Assembly: GCF_000429985.1 (NCBI RefSeq)
Contig: NZ_AUCX01000019.1
Coordinates: 47,134-111,133, forward strand
DNA length: 64,000 nt
Direction: 5' to 3'
From: Maridesulfovibrio bastinii DSM 16055
Lineage (GTDB): Bacteria; Desulfobacterota; Desulfovibrionia; Desulfovibrionales; Desulfovibrionaceae
Below are positions 46,642-55,420 of the stretch, piece by piece. The notes beneath the pieces were generated by a model. The model had not been told where the DNA came from. It did no database searches and saw nothing but the letters and a program-made list of their open reading frames with translations. The position numbers and the translations under genes are program-made. Numbering within the stretch: position 1 is the stretch's first letter; every line of letters begins with the position of its first letter.

Positions 46642-47406
46642 ATGTTACTCGAAGGAAAAAAAGCCCTCATCTTCGGTGTCGCCAATGATAAGAGTATCGC
46701 ATACGGAATATCAAAGCAGTTTAAAGAACAGGGCGCGAAGCTCGCCTTCAGTTACGTTAATGAAAAACTCCAGAAGAGAGTTGATCCGATAAGTGAAGAG
46801 CTTGGCGGTGAATTTACTTTTCCATGTGATGTCAGCGATGATCAGCAGATCGCCGAAGCTGTCAAAATAGTAAAAGAAAAATGGGGTGATATCGATATCC
46901 TCGTTCATTCTGTTGCTTTTGCCAATCGTGACGACCTTAAAAACCGTTACATTGAAACTTCACGCGAAGGTTTTCATCTTGCTCTTGATATTTCTGCATA
47001 TTCCCTTGTGGCTTTATGTGGAGCATTTGAACCCTTGCTGAAACCGGGCTCTTCCGTGCTGACAATGACCTATCTGGGATCATCCAAGGTAATAACCAAC
47101 TATAATGTCATGGGTGTTGCAAAATCTGCCCTTGAATGCAGCGTCCGTTACCTTGCTAATGATCTCGGCAAGAACAATGTCCGGGTTAATGCTATCAGCG
47201 CAGGTCCTATCAAAACACTGGCTGCATCCGGTATTTCCGGCTTTAAATCCATCTTCAAGCATATTGAAGACCGTGCTCCGCTTGGAAGAAACGTAACTAC
47301 TGAAAACGTAGGTAAAACTGCCTGTTATCTCGCTTCTGATCTTGCAGACGGCGTAACAGGAGAAGTTCATTACGTAGACTGCGGTTACCGCAATATGGGC
47401 ATTTAA
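46642..47406 (+). CDS. fabI: Enoyl-[acyl-carrier-protein] reductase (NADH), FabI type
   Basis: A 254-residue short-chain dehydrogenase that reduces enoyl-ACP in fatty acid elongation. FabI features are an N-terminal GVANDKSIAYGISK nucleotide-binding turn, SVAFANRDDLKNRY, the active-site YNVMGVAKSALE (Tyr-x6-Lys) and the C-terminal SDLADGVTGEVHYVDCGY. It is the usual triclosan target. An AAAGGAG site precedes the ATG. Confidence 0.96.
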   Translation: MLLEGKKALIFGVANDKSIAYGISKQFKEQGAKLAFSYVNEKLQKRVDPISEELGGEFTFPCDVSDDQQIAEAVKIVKEKWGDIDILVHSVAFANRDDLKNRYIETSREGFHLALDISAYSLVALCGAFEPLLKPGSSVLTMTYLGSSKVITNYNVMGVAKSALECSVRYLANDLGKNNVRVNAISAGPIKTLAASGISGFKSIFKHIEDRAPLGRNVTTENVGKTACYLASDLADGVTGEVHYVDCGYRNMGI

Positions 47407-47441
47407 AAATATTATACCGATTTTAATTTTAATCGGTTCAT

Positions 47442-47478
47442 AATGCGCTGCCGTCATTTAAATGAAGGCAGCGCATTT
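47442..47478 (+). terminator. Terminator after fabI
   Basis: An 11-bp stem (AATGCGCTGCC) around a 14-base loop, followed by a T-rich tract. Confidence 0.75.
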
Positions 47479-47609
47479 GACGTTTTTTCTAAGTGATCTG
47501 TCTCAGTGTTGAATTTGTTTACTAATTAAAAAAACACTGATCAGATTTCCTGTGTAAGACCATAAATTTCTGAAAATCTTGATTTAACTCTTAATCTGAC
47601 ATAGAGTGC

Positions 47610-47638
47610 TTGACACCTAAGGGGAAAGAGTCTATCAA
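47610..47638 (+). promoter_or_regulatory. Probable promoter of the rpsF operon
   Basis: A perfect -35 TTGACA (47610-47615) and a -10 TATCAA (47633-47638) are 17 bases apart. The leader of about 60 bases to the rpsF start contains a possible stem (GCCCT with AGGGC, extended by CCTT with AAGG). Confidence 0.65.
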
Positions 47639-47704
47639 CTCTTTCTTTCGCCTTGCCCTTTATCAAAAGGAGAGGGCCATAGACCACAAGGAGGTTTTAT
47701 TTAA

Positions 47705-48019
47705 ATGCTCAAAAAGTATGAAACACTTTTGCTTTTGAGCCCCGAACTGGCAAGTGATAACCGCACTGCTCTGGTTGAAGGGTTCACCGCCATCATTGAA
47801 CGTGAAGGCGGACAGATCAATGAAGTAGATGATTGGGGTTCCCGTCAGCTGGCCTACCCTGTTCAGAAACAGTCCCGTGGCTACTACGTCCGTCTGGACT
47901 ATGTTGCTCCAGGTGCAACTGTTGCAGAACTCGAACGTAACATCCGCATTGCCGATGGCGTGTTCAAATTCGTTACCGTCAAACTTGACGACAGCGTAAA
48001 GGCTCAGGAGGAAGCTTAA
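47705..48019 (+). CDS. rpsF: 30S ribosomal protein S6
   Basis: A 104-residue S6 protein: [11 protein letters not shown], a central [37 protein letters not shown] and [17 protein letters not shown]. It binds S18 and the central domain of 16S rRNA. First in the conserved rpsF-rpsR-rplI-dnaB order. An AGGAGG site precedes the start. Confidence 0.98.
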   Translation: MLKKYETLLLLSPELASDNRTALVEGFTAIIEREGGQINEVDDWGSRQLAYPVQKQSRGYYVRLDYVAPGATVAELERNIRIADGVFKFVTVKLDDSVKAQEEA

Positions 48020-48021
48020 TC

Positions 48022-48282
48022 ATGGCATTCAAAAGAAAATTCACACCGAAAAGGAAATTCTGCCGTTTCTGCGCAGATAAAAATCTTCCTTTGGACTACA
48101 AACGTCCTGATATTCTGAAAGATTTTGTAACCGAACGCGGTAAAATCATCGCTCGTAGAATTACTGGAACATGTGCAAAGCACCAGCGTCAGCTTACTAC
48201 CGAGATCAAGCGTTCAAGGCAGATGGCTCTTATGTTTTACACTACTGTGCATAGCACTGACGTTAAGAAAAAGAGCATCTAA
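48022..48282 (+). CDS. rpsR: 30S ribosomal protein S18
   Basis: An 86-residue S18 with [20 protein letters not shown] and [12 protein letters not shown]. The CxxC plus the later Cys/His show the zinc-binding (C+) form of S18. It lies 2 bases after rpsF, so the pair is translated together. Confidence 0.98.
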   Translation: MAFKRKFTPKRKFCRFCADKNLPLDYKRPDILKDFVTERGKIIARRITGTCAKHQRQLTTEIKRSRQMALMFYTTVHSTDVKKKSI

Positions 48283-48294
48283 GGGGGCTTATCA

Positions 48295-48807
48295 ATGAAA
48301 CTTATTTTACGTGCTGATGTCGACGCTCTCGGCAGCCTCGGCGAAATTGTTTCCGTTAAGCCCGGTTACGGTCGCAATTACCTGATTCCTCAGGGACTTG
48401 CCATGCCCGCATCTGAAGCTAACATCAAACAGTTCGAACTTGAAAAGAAAAGACTGCAGGCTCTGGCCGACAGTGTTCGCGCTGAAGCTGAAGCCATGGC
48501 TGAAAAGCTCGCAGCAGCTGTTATCAAAATTGAAGTTCGTGTAGGTGAAGGTGACAAACTGTACGGTTCCGTTACAGCCACCAACATCTCCGAAACTCTT
48601 GCTGAGCAGGGAATTGAAGTCGATCGCAGAAAAATTATGCTTTCCGACCCAATCCGTTCACTTGGCGAATATGAAATTGAAGTCAAGCTTCACCCCGCAG
48701 TTCGTGGTGAAATTAAAGTTGCGGTAACCAAGCATGGAAAAATCGAGGAAGAACCCGAATCAGAGCCCACAGTTGAAGAAACAGCAGTGGAATCAGAAGA
48801 GGCGTAA
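48295..48807 (+). CDS. rplI: 50S ribosomal protein L9
   Basis: A 170-residue L9: MKLILRADVDALGSLGEIVSVKPGYGRNYLIPQGLA is the diagnostic N-terminal domain, followed by the long helix and the C-terminal rRNA-binding domain. An acidic tail of about 20 residues (EEEPESEPTVEETAVESEEA) extends beyond the usual 150 or so. The 3' end overlaps the upstream-open frame of dnaB. Confidence 0.97.
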   Translation: MKLILRADVDALGSLGEIVSVKPGYGRNYLIPQGLAMPASEANIKQFELEKKRLQALADSVRAEAEAMAEKLAAAVIKIEVRVGEGDKLYGSVTATNISETLAEQGIEVDRRKIMLSDPIRSLGEYEIEVKLHPAVRGEIKVAVTKHGKIEEEPESEPTVEETAVESEEA

Positions 48808-50200
48808 CTCCAATTATAATTCGGGCGAAGCTTCTGAAGCTTCGTCCGATCTTTTAAGAAAAGTTCCACCACACAATCTGGAAGCAGAACAGGCTGTGCT
48901 TGGTGGTGTTTTTGTTAATAACCTCATATTCAACGATCTTGTCGACATTATCAATGCCGATGATTTCTACTCTCCCACACATCAGGTAATTTTCAGAGCG
49001 TTTGAGACTCTGTATTCCCGCAACACTCCTATAGATCTGGTAACGGTCAACAACTATCTGACTGAAATTGGAGAAATAGAAAGTGCCGGCGGACCTGTAT
49101 ATCTGGCAGAACTTGCAAACTCGGTTTTCAGCTCGGCTAATGCCCTGCATCATGCGGAAATCGTATCTGACAAATCCATACAGAGAAATCTGATAAATAC
49201 TGCAAGCAATATCATAACCGACTGTTTTGAAACTGCTAACGTCAAAGAACTTCTTGACCATTCAGAACAGGCTGTTTTTGATATTACCGATGCTAAAAAA
49301 GGTTCCACTGTCAAAGGCAGTCAGGAACTGATTAAAGACGTTTTCAAAGAACTTGAAAGAAGGGTTGAACAAAAATCACTGGTAACCGGTATCCCTACCA
49401 CTTACCACAAGTTCGATGAAATGACTGCCGGATTGCAGAATTCAGACCTGATTATCATAGCCGGACGCCCGAGTATGGGTAAAACCGCTTTTGCATTGAA
49501 CGTGGCCATGAGAGCCGCTCTTAACAACAATACAACTACAGCGGTTTTCTCTCTTGAAATGTCCATGGGTCAGCTCATGACCCGTATGCTAGCCTGTCAC
49601 GCGCGGGTCGAATTATCCCGCATCAGAAGTGGTTTTCTGGAAGATGAAGATTGGGCCCGGTTGTATGATGCCGCTCAGGATCTTACAGAAGCCCCTATCT
49701 TTATTGATGATACTCCTTCTATCACAACAATGGAGCTTCGCGCCCGCTGTCGTCGCCTGAAAGCCCAGCATAATCTGGGGCTTGTAATGGTTGACTATCT
49801 ACAGCTTATGCGTTCAAGTTCCCGTGTTGATTCCCGCGAGCAGGAAATTTCTGATATTTCCCGTACACTTAAAGCTCTTGCAAAAGAACTTAATATACCG
49901 GTCATCGCTTTGTCCCAGCTCAACCGTAAAGTTGAGGAACGCACGGATAAACGTCCGATGATGTCCGATTTGCGTGAATCAGGAGCTATCGAACAGGACG
50001 CGGATATCATCCTTTTCCTTTATCGTGAGGATTTCTACAATAAAAAAGAGGATAAACCTCTTACCAATAAAGCGGAAGTCATAATCGGCAAACAGAGAAA
50101 CGGTCCTACAGGCATTGTTGAACTGGCCTTTTTCGGTCCGTATACCGCTTTTGAAAACCTCGCAGCAGAACCCTATCCCTCCGAATACGACGCAGAATAA
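48734..50200 (+). CDS. dnaB: Replicative DNA helicase
   Basis: A DnaB helicase of up to 488 residues. The N-terminal domain begins LLRKVPPHNLEAEQAVLGGVF. The motor has Walker A (AGRPSMGKTAFALN), Walker B with MVDYLQLM, and the DLRESGAIEQDADII motif. The start is uncertain: an ATG at 48734 lies 74 bases inside rplI and lacks a ribosome site, a TTG at 48776 is also in frame, and an AGAAGAGG sequence sits at the end of rplI. The first 40 residues (basic, Asn-rich) are unlike the family and may not all be translated. Confidence 0.95.
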   Translation: MEKSRKNPNQSPQLKKQQWNQKRRNSNYNSGEASEASSDLLRKVPPHNLEAEQAVLGGVFVNNLIFNDLVDIINADDFYSPTHQVIFRAFETLYSRNTPIDLVTVNNYLTEIGEIESAGGPVYLAELANSVFSSANALHHAEIVSDKSIQRNLINTASNIITDCFETANVKELLDHSEQAVFDITDAKKGSTVKGSQELIKDVFKELERRVEQKSLVTGIPTTYHKFDEMTAGLQNSDLIIIAGRPSMGKTAFALNVAMRAALNNNTTTAVFSLEMSMGQLMTRMLACHARVELSRIRSGFLEDEDWARLYDAAQDLTEAPIFIDDTPSITTMELRARCRRLKAQHNLGLVMVDYLQLMRSSSRVDSREQEISDISRTLKALAKELNIPVIALSQLNRKVEERTDKRPMMSDLRESGAIEQDADIILFLYREDFYNKKEDKPLTNKAEVIIGKQRNGPTGIVELAFFGPYTAFENLAAEPYPSEYDAE

Positions 50201-50244
50201 TGTTCTGCTCCGGCGAGGGGCCAAATTGATCCGGAGATTTCAAA

Positions 50245-51543
50245 ATGTACTACGACAAGGTGGAAAGTCTTGAGCGTGATGAAATTGACGCTCTTCAAGC
50301 AGACAGGCTCAGGAAAGTTGTTGAAACAGCAATGGCTTCACCCTTCTACAAAAAAAAATATGCTGAAGCGGATATCGATCCTGCAAGCATAAAAACAGTA
50401 GATGATGTCCGCCGACTACCCTTCACCACTAAGAATGATCTCCGCAACAATTACCCTGACGGCTTCCTGACCAGACCGGTTGAAGATTTTGTCCGGCTGC
50501 ATGTCTCATCCGGTACAACCGGAACACCTACAGCAGTATATTATACCCAGAGCGATCTTGATAAATGGGCCGATCTTATGGCCAGATCGATGTACTGTTG
50601 TGGAGTGCGCAAGTCTGACGTTCTTCAAAATATGTCCGGTTACGGTCTTTTTACCGGAGGACTTGGCATCCACTACGGATCAGAAAGGCTTGGCTGCCTG
50701 ACGATTCCAGCAGGTGCCGGAAATACAAAACGCCAGATCAAACTGATCCGAGATTTTAATGTTTCGGTAATGCATATCATTCCTTCATTTGCCCTTTATT
50801 TTGCACAGAAAGTCCGCGATGAAGGTTTTGAACCGAAAACAATGCCCTGGCGTATAGCTTTAATAGGTGCTGAACCGCATACCGAGGACACCCGTAAAAG
50901 AATTGAAGAGCTGATGAATATCAAGGCTTTCAATTCGTACGGTATGACTGAAATGAATGGTCCCGGTGTAGCTTTCGAGTGTGAACATCAAAACGGTATG
51001 CATATCTGGGAAGATTCATACTTACCTGAAATAATCAATCCGCAGACTGGTGAACACGTTAAAGAAGGCGAGATCGGAGAACTGGTCATGACGACCCTGA
51101 CCCGTGAAGGAATGCCGCTCATACGCTACAGAACGCGTGACCTTACTCGTTTTATACCCGGCAAATGCGCTTGTGGAAGAGTTCACCGCAGAATGGACCG
51201 CATAGCCGGACGTGCTGACGACATGCTGATTATTAAGGGTGTTAATATTTACCCCATGCAGATTGAAAAAATCCTCATGGCCATGCCTGAAGTCGGACAG
51301 AACTATCTGATAGAACTCATTCGTGAAAAATTCATCGATCAGATCAGAGTAAAAGTTGAAATTAAAGATGAATTTTTTGTCGAAGATATGCGTGTTTTGC
51401 AATCACTGCAAAAACGTATTGCGGCAAAATTACGTGATGAAATTCTGGTTACCCCGAGGGTTGAGCTTGTCATGCACAATTCAATTCCCAAATCCGAAGG
51501 TAAGGCCCAGCGTGTGGTAGACCTGAGAGACGTGGAGGGATAA
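50245..51543 (+). CDS. paaK: Phenylacetate-CoA ligase (PaaK-like)
   Basis: A 432-residue AMP-forming acyl-CoA ligase. Features are the P-loop SSGTTGTPTAVYYTQ (about residues 90-104), FNSYGMTEMNGPGVAFEC and the C-terminal RADDMLIIKGVNIYPMQIE. Activates phenylacetate or a related aryl acid. In anaerobes such genes often serve indole-acetate or aromatic amino acid metabolism; no iorAB is adjacent here. Followed after 6 bases by a DUF456 gene. Confidence 0.93.
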   Translation: MYYDKVESLERDEIDALQADRLRKVVETAMASPFYKKKYAEADIDPASIKTVDDVRRLPFTTKNDLRNNYPDGFLTRPVEDFVRLHVSSGTTGTPTAVYYTQSDLDKWADLMARSMYCCGVRKSDVLQNMSGYGLFTGGLGIHYGSERLGCLTIPAGAGNTKRQIKLIRDFNVSVMHIIPSFALYFAQKVRDEGFEPKTMPWRIALIGAEPHTEDTRKRIEELMNIKAFNSYGMTEMNGPGVAFECEHQNGMHIWEDSYLPEIINPQTGEHVKEGEIGELVMTTLTREGMPLIRYRTRDLTRFIPGKCACGRVHRRMDRIAGRADDMLIIKGVNIYPMQIEKILMAMPEVGQNYLIELIREKFIDQIRVKVEIKDEFFVEDMRVLQSLQKRIAAKLRDEILVTPRVELVMHNSIPKSEGKAQRVVDLRDVEG

Positions 51544-51549
51544 CAAGCG

Positions 51550-52050
51550 ATGATTACCGCACTGGCAATCATTTTAATACTCCTCATGCTGCTTTCACTA
51601 TGTCTGCATGTATTCGGACTCCCCGGTAACTGGGTTCTCCTGCTGCTTGTTGTGGGCTGGAAACTCTTTCAGCCTCATGCAATGACATGGAATTTTATCT
51701 CATGGATTGCGGTCATTGCTCTCATTGGAGAACTACTCGAATTTGCTGCCCAATATATGGGTGGTAAAAAATTCGGTGCATCAGGACGGGGCAACTTCGG
51801 AGCTTTTATCGGAGCCATAGCCGGAGCAATGCTCGGAGCACCATTTTTTTTCGGTCTGGGAGCTTTGCCCGGAGCACTTATTGGAGCTTTCGCTGGATGC
51901 CTGATTCTGGAAATGTCGCATGGCAGAAGTTTTCAGGAAGCACAGCGATGTGCATGGGGAGCCTTCTGGGGAAAAGCTTTCGGCATGACAGTTAAAGTAA
52001 GCCTCGGAGTCTGGATGTTTGCTTTAAGCGTTTCCAGAGTCTGGCCTTAA
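51550..52050 (+). CDS. DUF456 membrane protein
   Basis: A 166-residue, largely hydrophobic protein with about four to five membrane helices and Gly-rich turns (GAFIGAIAGAMLGAPFFFGLGALPGALIGAFAGC). The central GGKKFGASGRG segment and the glycine-zipper helices match the DUF456 family. Function unknown. It is coupled to the PaaK-like gene by a gap of 6 bases. Confidence 0.85.
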   Translation: MITALAIILILLMLLSLCLHVFGLPGNWVLLLLVVGWKLFQPHAMTWNFISWIAVIALIGELLEFAAQYMGGKKFGASGRGNFGAFIGAIAGAMLGAPFFFGLGALPGALIGAFAGCLILEMSHGRSFQEAQRCAWGAFWGKAFGMTVKVSLGVWMFALSVSRVWP

Positions 52051-52530
52051 ATAAGCTTCCGCAGGCTTTGCAGCACTCTATAGTAATTAACAGGCTTCGC
52101 TGTTTTGAGTTTCAAAACAGCGAAGCTTTATCATACTGGGCCTTCATGGAGCACGAGCATTGATCTGTAAAATGCTGATCAGCAGTCTGCATTTATTTAT
52201 GCTGCAAATAAATTAAGTGTAAGTCCTCTGCCAAAAACTCAGGCCGATAAAAAATAGTTCCTGATCTGTGCTGAACGGTTAATTTTCCGGTTTTAGCCTA
52301 AAAAGGGACAATCGTTCTTTTTTGATTCACGGCCCCAGTAAAGTTCTGGATTTTCTTGGGGCATTGAACTAATTTCTGTCACCATATTTGGTACATATTT
52401 TGTTCCGCATACTTTTACGATCTGTGTCAGGAATTAAATTTTAATTGCAAATTTTTTACCAGCTCAGGACTTATAAAATTCCAAAGACATTCCGAGCTGG
52501 AAACGTAAGATTTTATATCTGGAGGATTTC
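52051..52530. other. Intergenic stretch with a terminator
   Basis: An AGGCTTCGCTGTTTTGA hairpin (52092-52130) should end the paaK-DUF456 transcript. The remaining 400 bases hold no gene or RNA I recognise; the thrC ribosome site (GGAGG) is at its end. Confidence 0.55.
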
Positions 52531-53979
52531 ATGGCGACTGAATCATTTCCCAACTACAGGGGTGACCTTCACTATAACTGCCTTGGCTGCGGCGCTAAGC
52601 TGGCAATTGATGAGCTTTACTATACCTGCCCTGAATGCGGATCTGTTTTTATCCTGCAGGATGACAACTTTGAAAGCCTTAAAAAGACTTCCGGAGAAGA
52701 ATGGCGCAAAATATTTGATGAGCGTGCATCTACTAAAAATGATAAATTACGCGGAATTTTCAGATTTTATGAACTCTTTGCTCCTGTAATCGAAGAAGAA
52801 GATATTTTATACCTTGGTGAAGGCAATACACCTATTGTTTCATCAAGCCCTGCCCTCAACGAAGTCACCGGAGTTAAAACAGCTTTCAAAAATGACGGTC
52901 AAAATCCCAGTGCATCTTTTAAAGACCGCGGAATGGCCTGTGCATTCAGTTACCTCAATGCTCTGGTTCGTAAAAATAAATGGGATCAGGTGCTTACCGT
53001 CTGCGCATCCACAGGAGATACATCTGCTGCGGCCGCGTTATATGCTTCCTACCTCGGCGGACCGGTAAAATCTGTTGTTCTGCTGCCTCAGGGAAAAGTA
53101 ACTCCACAGCAGCTTGCCCAGCCTCTAGGAAGTGGAGCTACCGTGCTCGAAATTCCGGGTGTCTTTGATGACTGCATGAAAGTTGTTGAACACCTTGCAG
53201 ATAATTATCGTGTTGCCCTGCTTAATTCCAAAAACGCATGGCGCATTTTGGGTCAGGAATCTTATGCTTTTGAAGTTGCCCAGTGGTACGATTGGGACCT
53301 TAAAGACAAATGTGTATTCGTTCCCATTGGCAATGCCGGAAATATAACAGCCATCATGGCAGGATTTCTCAAGATGTACGATCTGGGCATCATTGAGACA
53401 CTTCCCAGAATTTTTGGAGTGCAGTCTGAACACGCTGATCCTGTATACCGCTATTACGCCGTTGACGATCCTAAGGAACGCAATTTTGAACCTGTTGCAG
53501 TACGTCCCTCAGTTGCTCAGGCTGCAATGATCGGTAACCCGGTTTCATTCCCCAGAGTAAAATATTTTGCTGAGAGATATGAAGCTATTTCAGGCAAACA
53601 AGGATTTCAGGTTGTTCATGTGCGCGAGCAGGATATTATTGAAGGCATGCTGCTTGCCAACTCTAAAGGGCATATTGCCTGTACACAGGGTGGTGAATGC
53701 TTTGCAGGTCTGCTACAGGCCAGAAAACTTGGACTTATAGCTGACCACGAAGCAGCAATACTTGATTCCACGGCCCACCAGCTTAAATTTATCGGATTCC
53801 AGAACATGTATTATGAAAATGAATTTCCGGAAGAATATGAAATCACCCCTGACAGTTCCAGAGGCAACAAACCGGAACTGGTGATTGAGCCGGAAGTTAA
53901 AACAAGTTCAACCCCAGCTGAATACACTACGAAAGCTGCTGAAAAAGTAGTAAAAATGCTTGGACTGGAGAAAAAGTGA
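52531..53979 (+). CDS. thrC: Threonine synthase
   Basis: A 482-residue PLP enzyme that converts phosphohomoserine to threonine. The PLP-lysine motif is NPSASFKDRGM (about residues 128-138), followed by VCASTGDTSAAAALYASYLG and PIGNAGNITAI. The N-terminus has a four-cysteine zinc ribbon (CLGCGAK, CPECGSVF), as in the longer subtype. It directly adjoins the tlyA-like gene with no gap. Confidence 0.95.
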   Translation: MATESFPNYRGDLHYNCLGCGAKLAIDELYYTCPECGSVFILQDDNFESLKKTSGEEWRKIFDERASTKNDKLRGIFRFYELFAPVIEEEDILYLGEGNTPIVSSSPALNEVTGVKTAFKNDGQNPSASFKDRGMACAFSYLNALVRKNKWDQVLTVCASTGDTSAAAALYASYLGGPVKSVVLLPQGKVTPQQLAQPLGSGATVLEIPGVFDDCMKVVEHLADNYRVALLNSKNAWRILGQESYAFEVAQWYDWDLKDKCVFVPIGNAGNITAIMAGFLKMYDLGIIETLPRIFGVQSEHADPVYRYYAVDDPKERNFEPVAVRPSVAQAAMIGNPVSFPRVKYFAERYEAISGKQGFQVVHVREQDIIEGMLLANSKGHIACTQGGECFAGLLQARKLGLIADHEAAILDSTAHQLKFIGFQNMYYENEFPEEYEITPDSSRGNKPELVIEPEVKTSSTPAEYTTKAAEKVVKMLGLEKK

Positions 53980-54723
53980 GTGCCTAAAAAGGAACGCGCT
54001 GATCAGATTCTTTTTTCCAATGGACACACTGAAAGCCGTGAACAGGCCAAACGCCTGATCATGGCTGGTCAGGTTCATTACTTGAAAGACGGGCAGAAGC
54101 TACCGGTAGATAAACCGGGGCAACAGCTGCCACCTGATATAGAAATGGTTGTAAAAGGTCAGGACCGATTTGTAAGCCGTGGGGGATATAAAATTCTGAC
54201 CGCGATAAAAGAATTAGGTCTTGATCCTCAAGGTATGGTTGTTCTTGACGCCGGAGCATCAACTGGCGGTTTTACCGACTGCCTGCTGCAATTCGGTGCC
54301 AAAAAAGTTTATGCTGCTGACGTTGGTTACGGCCAATTGCATTGGAAGCTCAGGCAGGATGAACGGGTTGTAAATATTGAGAGGGTCAACCTGCGCCATG
54401 CCGAAGCTGACCTGATACCGGAAAAAGTGGATCTGATCGTGTGTGATGTTTCTTTCATTTCACTCACCAAAGTTCTGCCGCCACTTATGAGATTTTTAAA
54501 AGAAGGTGGTGAAATCGTGACTCTGGTCAAACCCCAGTTTGAAGTAGGTCCGGGGATGACTGATAAAGGAGTTGTGCGCGATGAATCTCTGCGCCAGCAA
54601 ATGGTTGATATGATTGTCAACTTCGCCGAGACAGAACTTGGATTGCACCTTAAGGGAGTCAAACCTTCCAGCATCAAAGGTCCCAAAGGGAATCAGGAAT
54701 ATCTGACTTATTTTGTTGGATAA
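53980..54723 (+). CDS. tlyA: TlyA-family rRNA methyltransferase
   Basis: A 247-residue protein with an N-terminal S4 RNA-binding domain (residues 1-60) and an FtsJ-like Rossmann methyltransferase with VVLDAGASTGGFTDCLLQFGAKKVYAADVGYGQL. Relatives make 2'-O-methylcytidine in rRNA. Starts with GTG immediately after the thrC stop (TGA then GTG), so the genes are translationally coupled. The methyltransferase motif set KxDK looks intact. Confidence 0.92.
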   Translation: MPKKERADQILFSNGHTESREQAKRLIMAGQVHYLKDGQKLPVDKPGQQLPPDIEMVVKGQDRFVSRGGYKILTAIKELGLDPQGMVVLDAGASTGGFTDCLLQFGAKKVYAADVGYGQLHWKLRQDERVVNIERVNLRHAEADLIPEKVDLIVCDVSFISLTKVLPPLMRFLKEGGEIVTLVKPQFEVGPGMTDKGVVRDESLRQQMVDMIVNFAETELGLHLKGVKPSSIKGPKGNQEYLTYFVG

Positions 54724-55420
54724 AATTAGTATATTCTGTTGTGTAACGGTCTTATTCTTTATATCTAACAACAGAGCTTATAAGCAGATCAATATAATTT
54801 ATTCACTTATAATTAAGTAACATACTATAGTTATATGTAATAATTTAAAAGCCCGGGCAAATTGTCCGGGCTTTTTTACATTCTTATATATTTTAAAATT
54901 TCAATTTCAATTTCTAACAAATTTAAAATTACTAAATACATAATACAGCATATTATATTTAGCAGAGTTAGGCATGTTTTATTATTGTTACTTCTTTCAA
55001 GTATTCAAAATTTAAAATCATCATATTAAAGACTAATATTTTTTAAAATTAAAACTATATAATAATGTAATTAAGACATTACAATATCATATTATATTTT
55101 ATTTACTCTTTATTATATAATTTTATGATGTGTTAATTTTATATATTTTAATTTTAAATCAAAAACAACTGTAATATATATGTTGTTTTTTTGATTTTAT
55201 TATATTCCAATAAATATACCTACACACATGTATGGATAAATCCTTCAGCTATCGAATACATAAAATTAAAATAAAACCTAGTATCTATGCACTACTAAAT
55301 AATATCTTTACATTTTTATACAATATGACTATCTGACTCAGGGACTTGAGCACAGGAGGAAGATGCTCAGGTTTACGGCACGGTGCCATATGTGCCGATT
55401 ATTTTTATTAAGGAGTGGTC
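54724..55420. other. Very AT-rich intergenic stretch
   Basis: Holds the tlyA terminator (54847-54877, GCCCGG stem then T6) and then about 450 bases of strongly AT-rich DNA with no gene. Near the end a hairpin CGGCACGGTGCCATATGTGCCG (two overlapping forms are possible) lies at 55374-55395 followed by a T-rich tract and the fadL-type ribosome site. Confidence 0.55.
54847..54877 (+). terminator. Terminator after tlyA
   Basis: AAGCCCGG and CCGGGCTT form a stem around a short loop, followed by TTTTTT. Confidence 0.82.
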
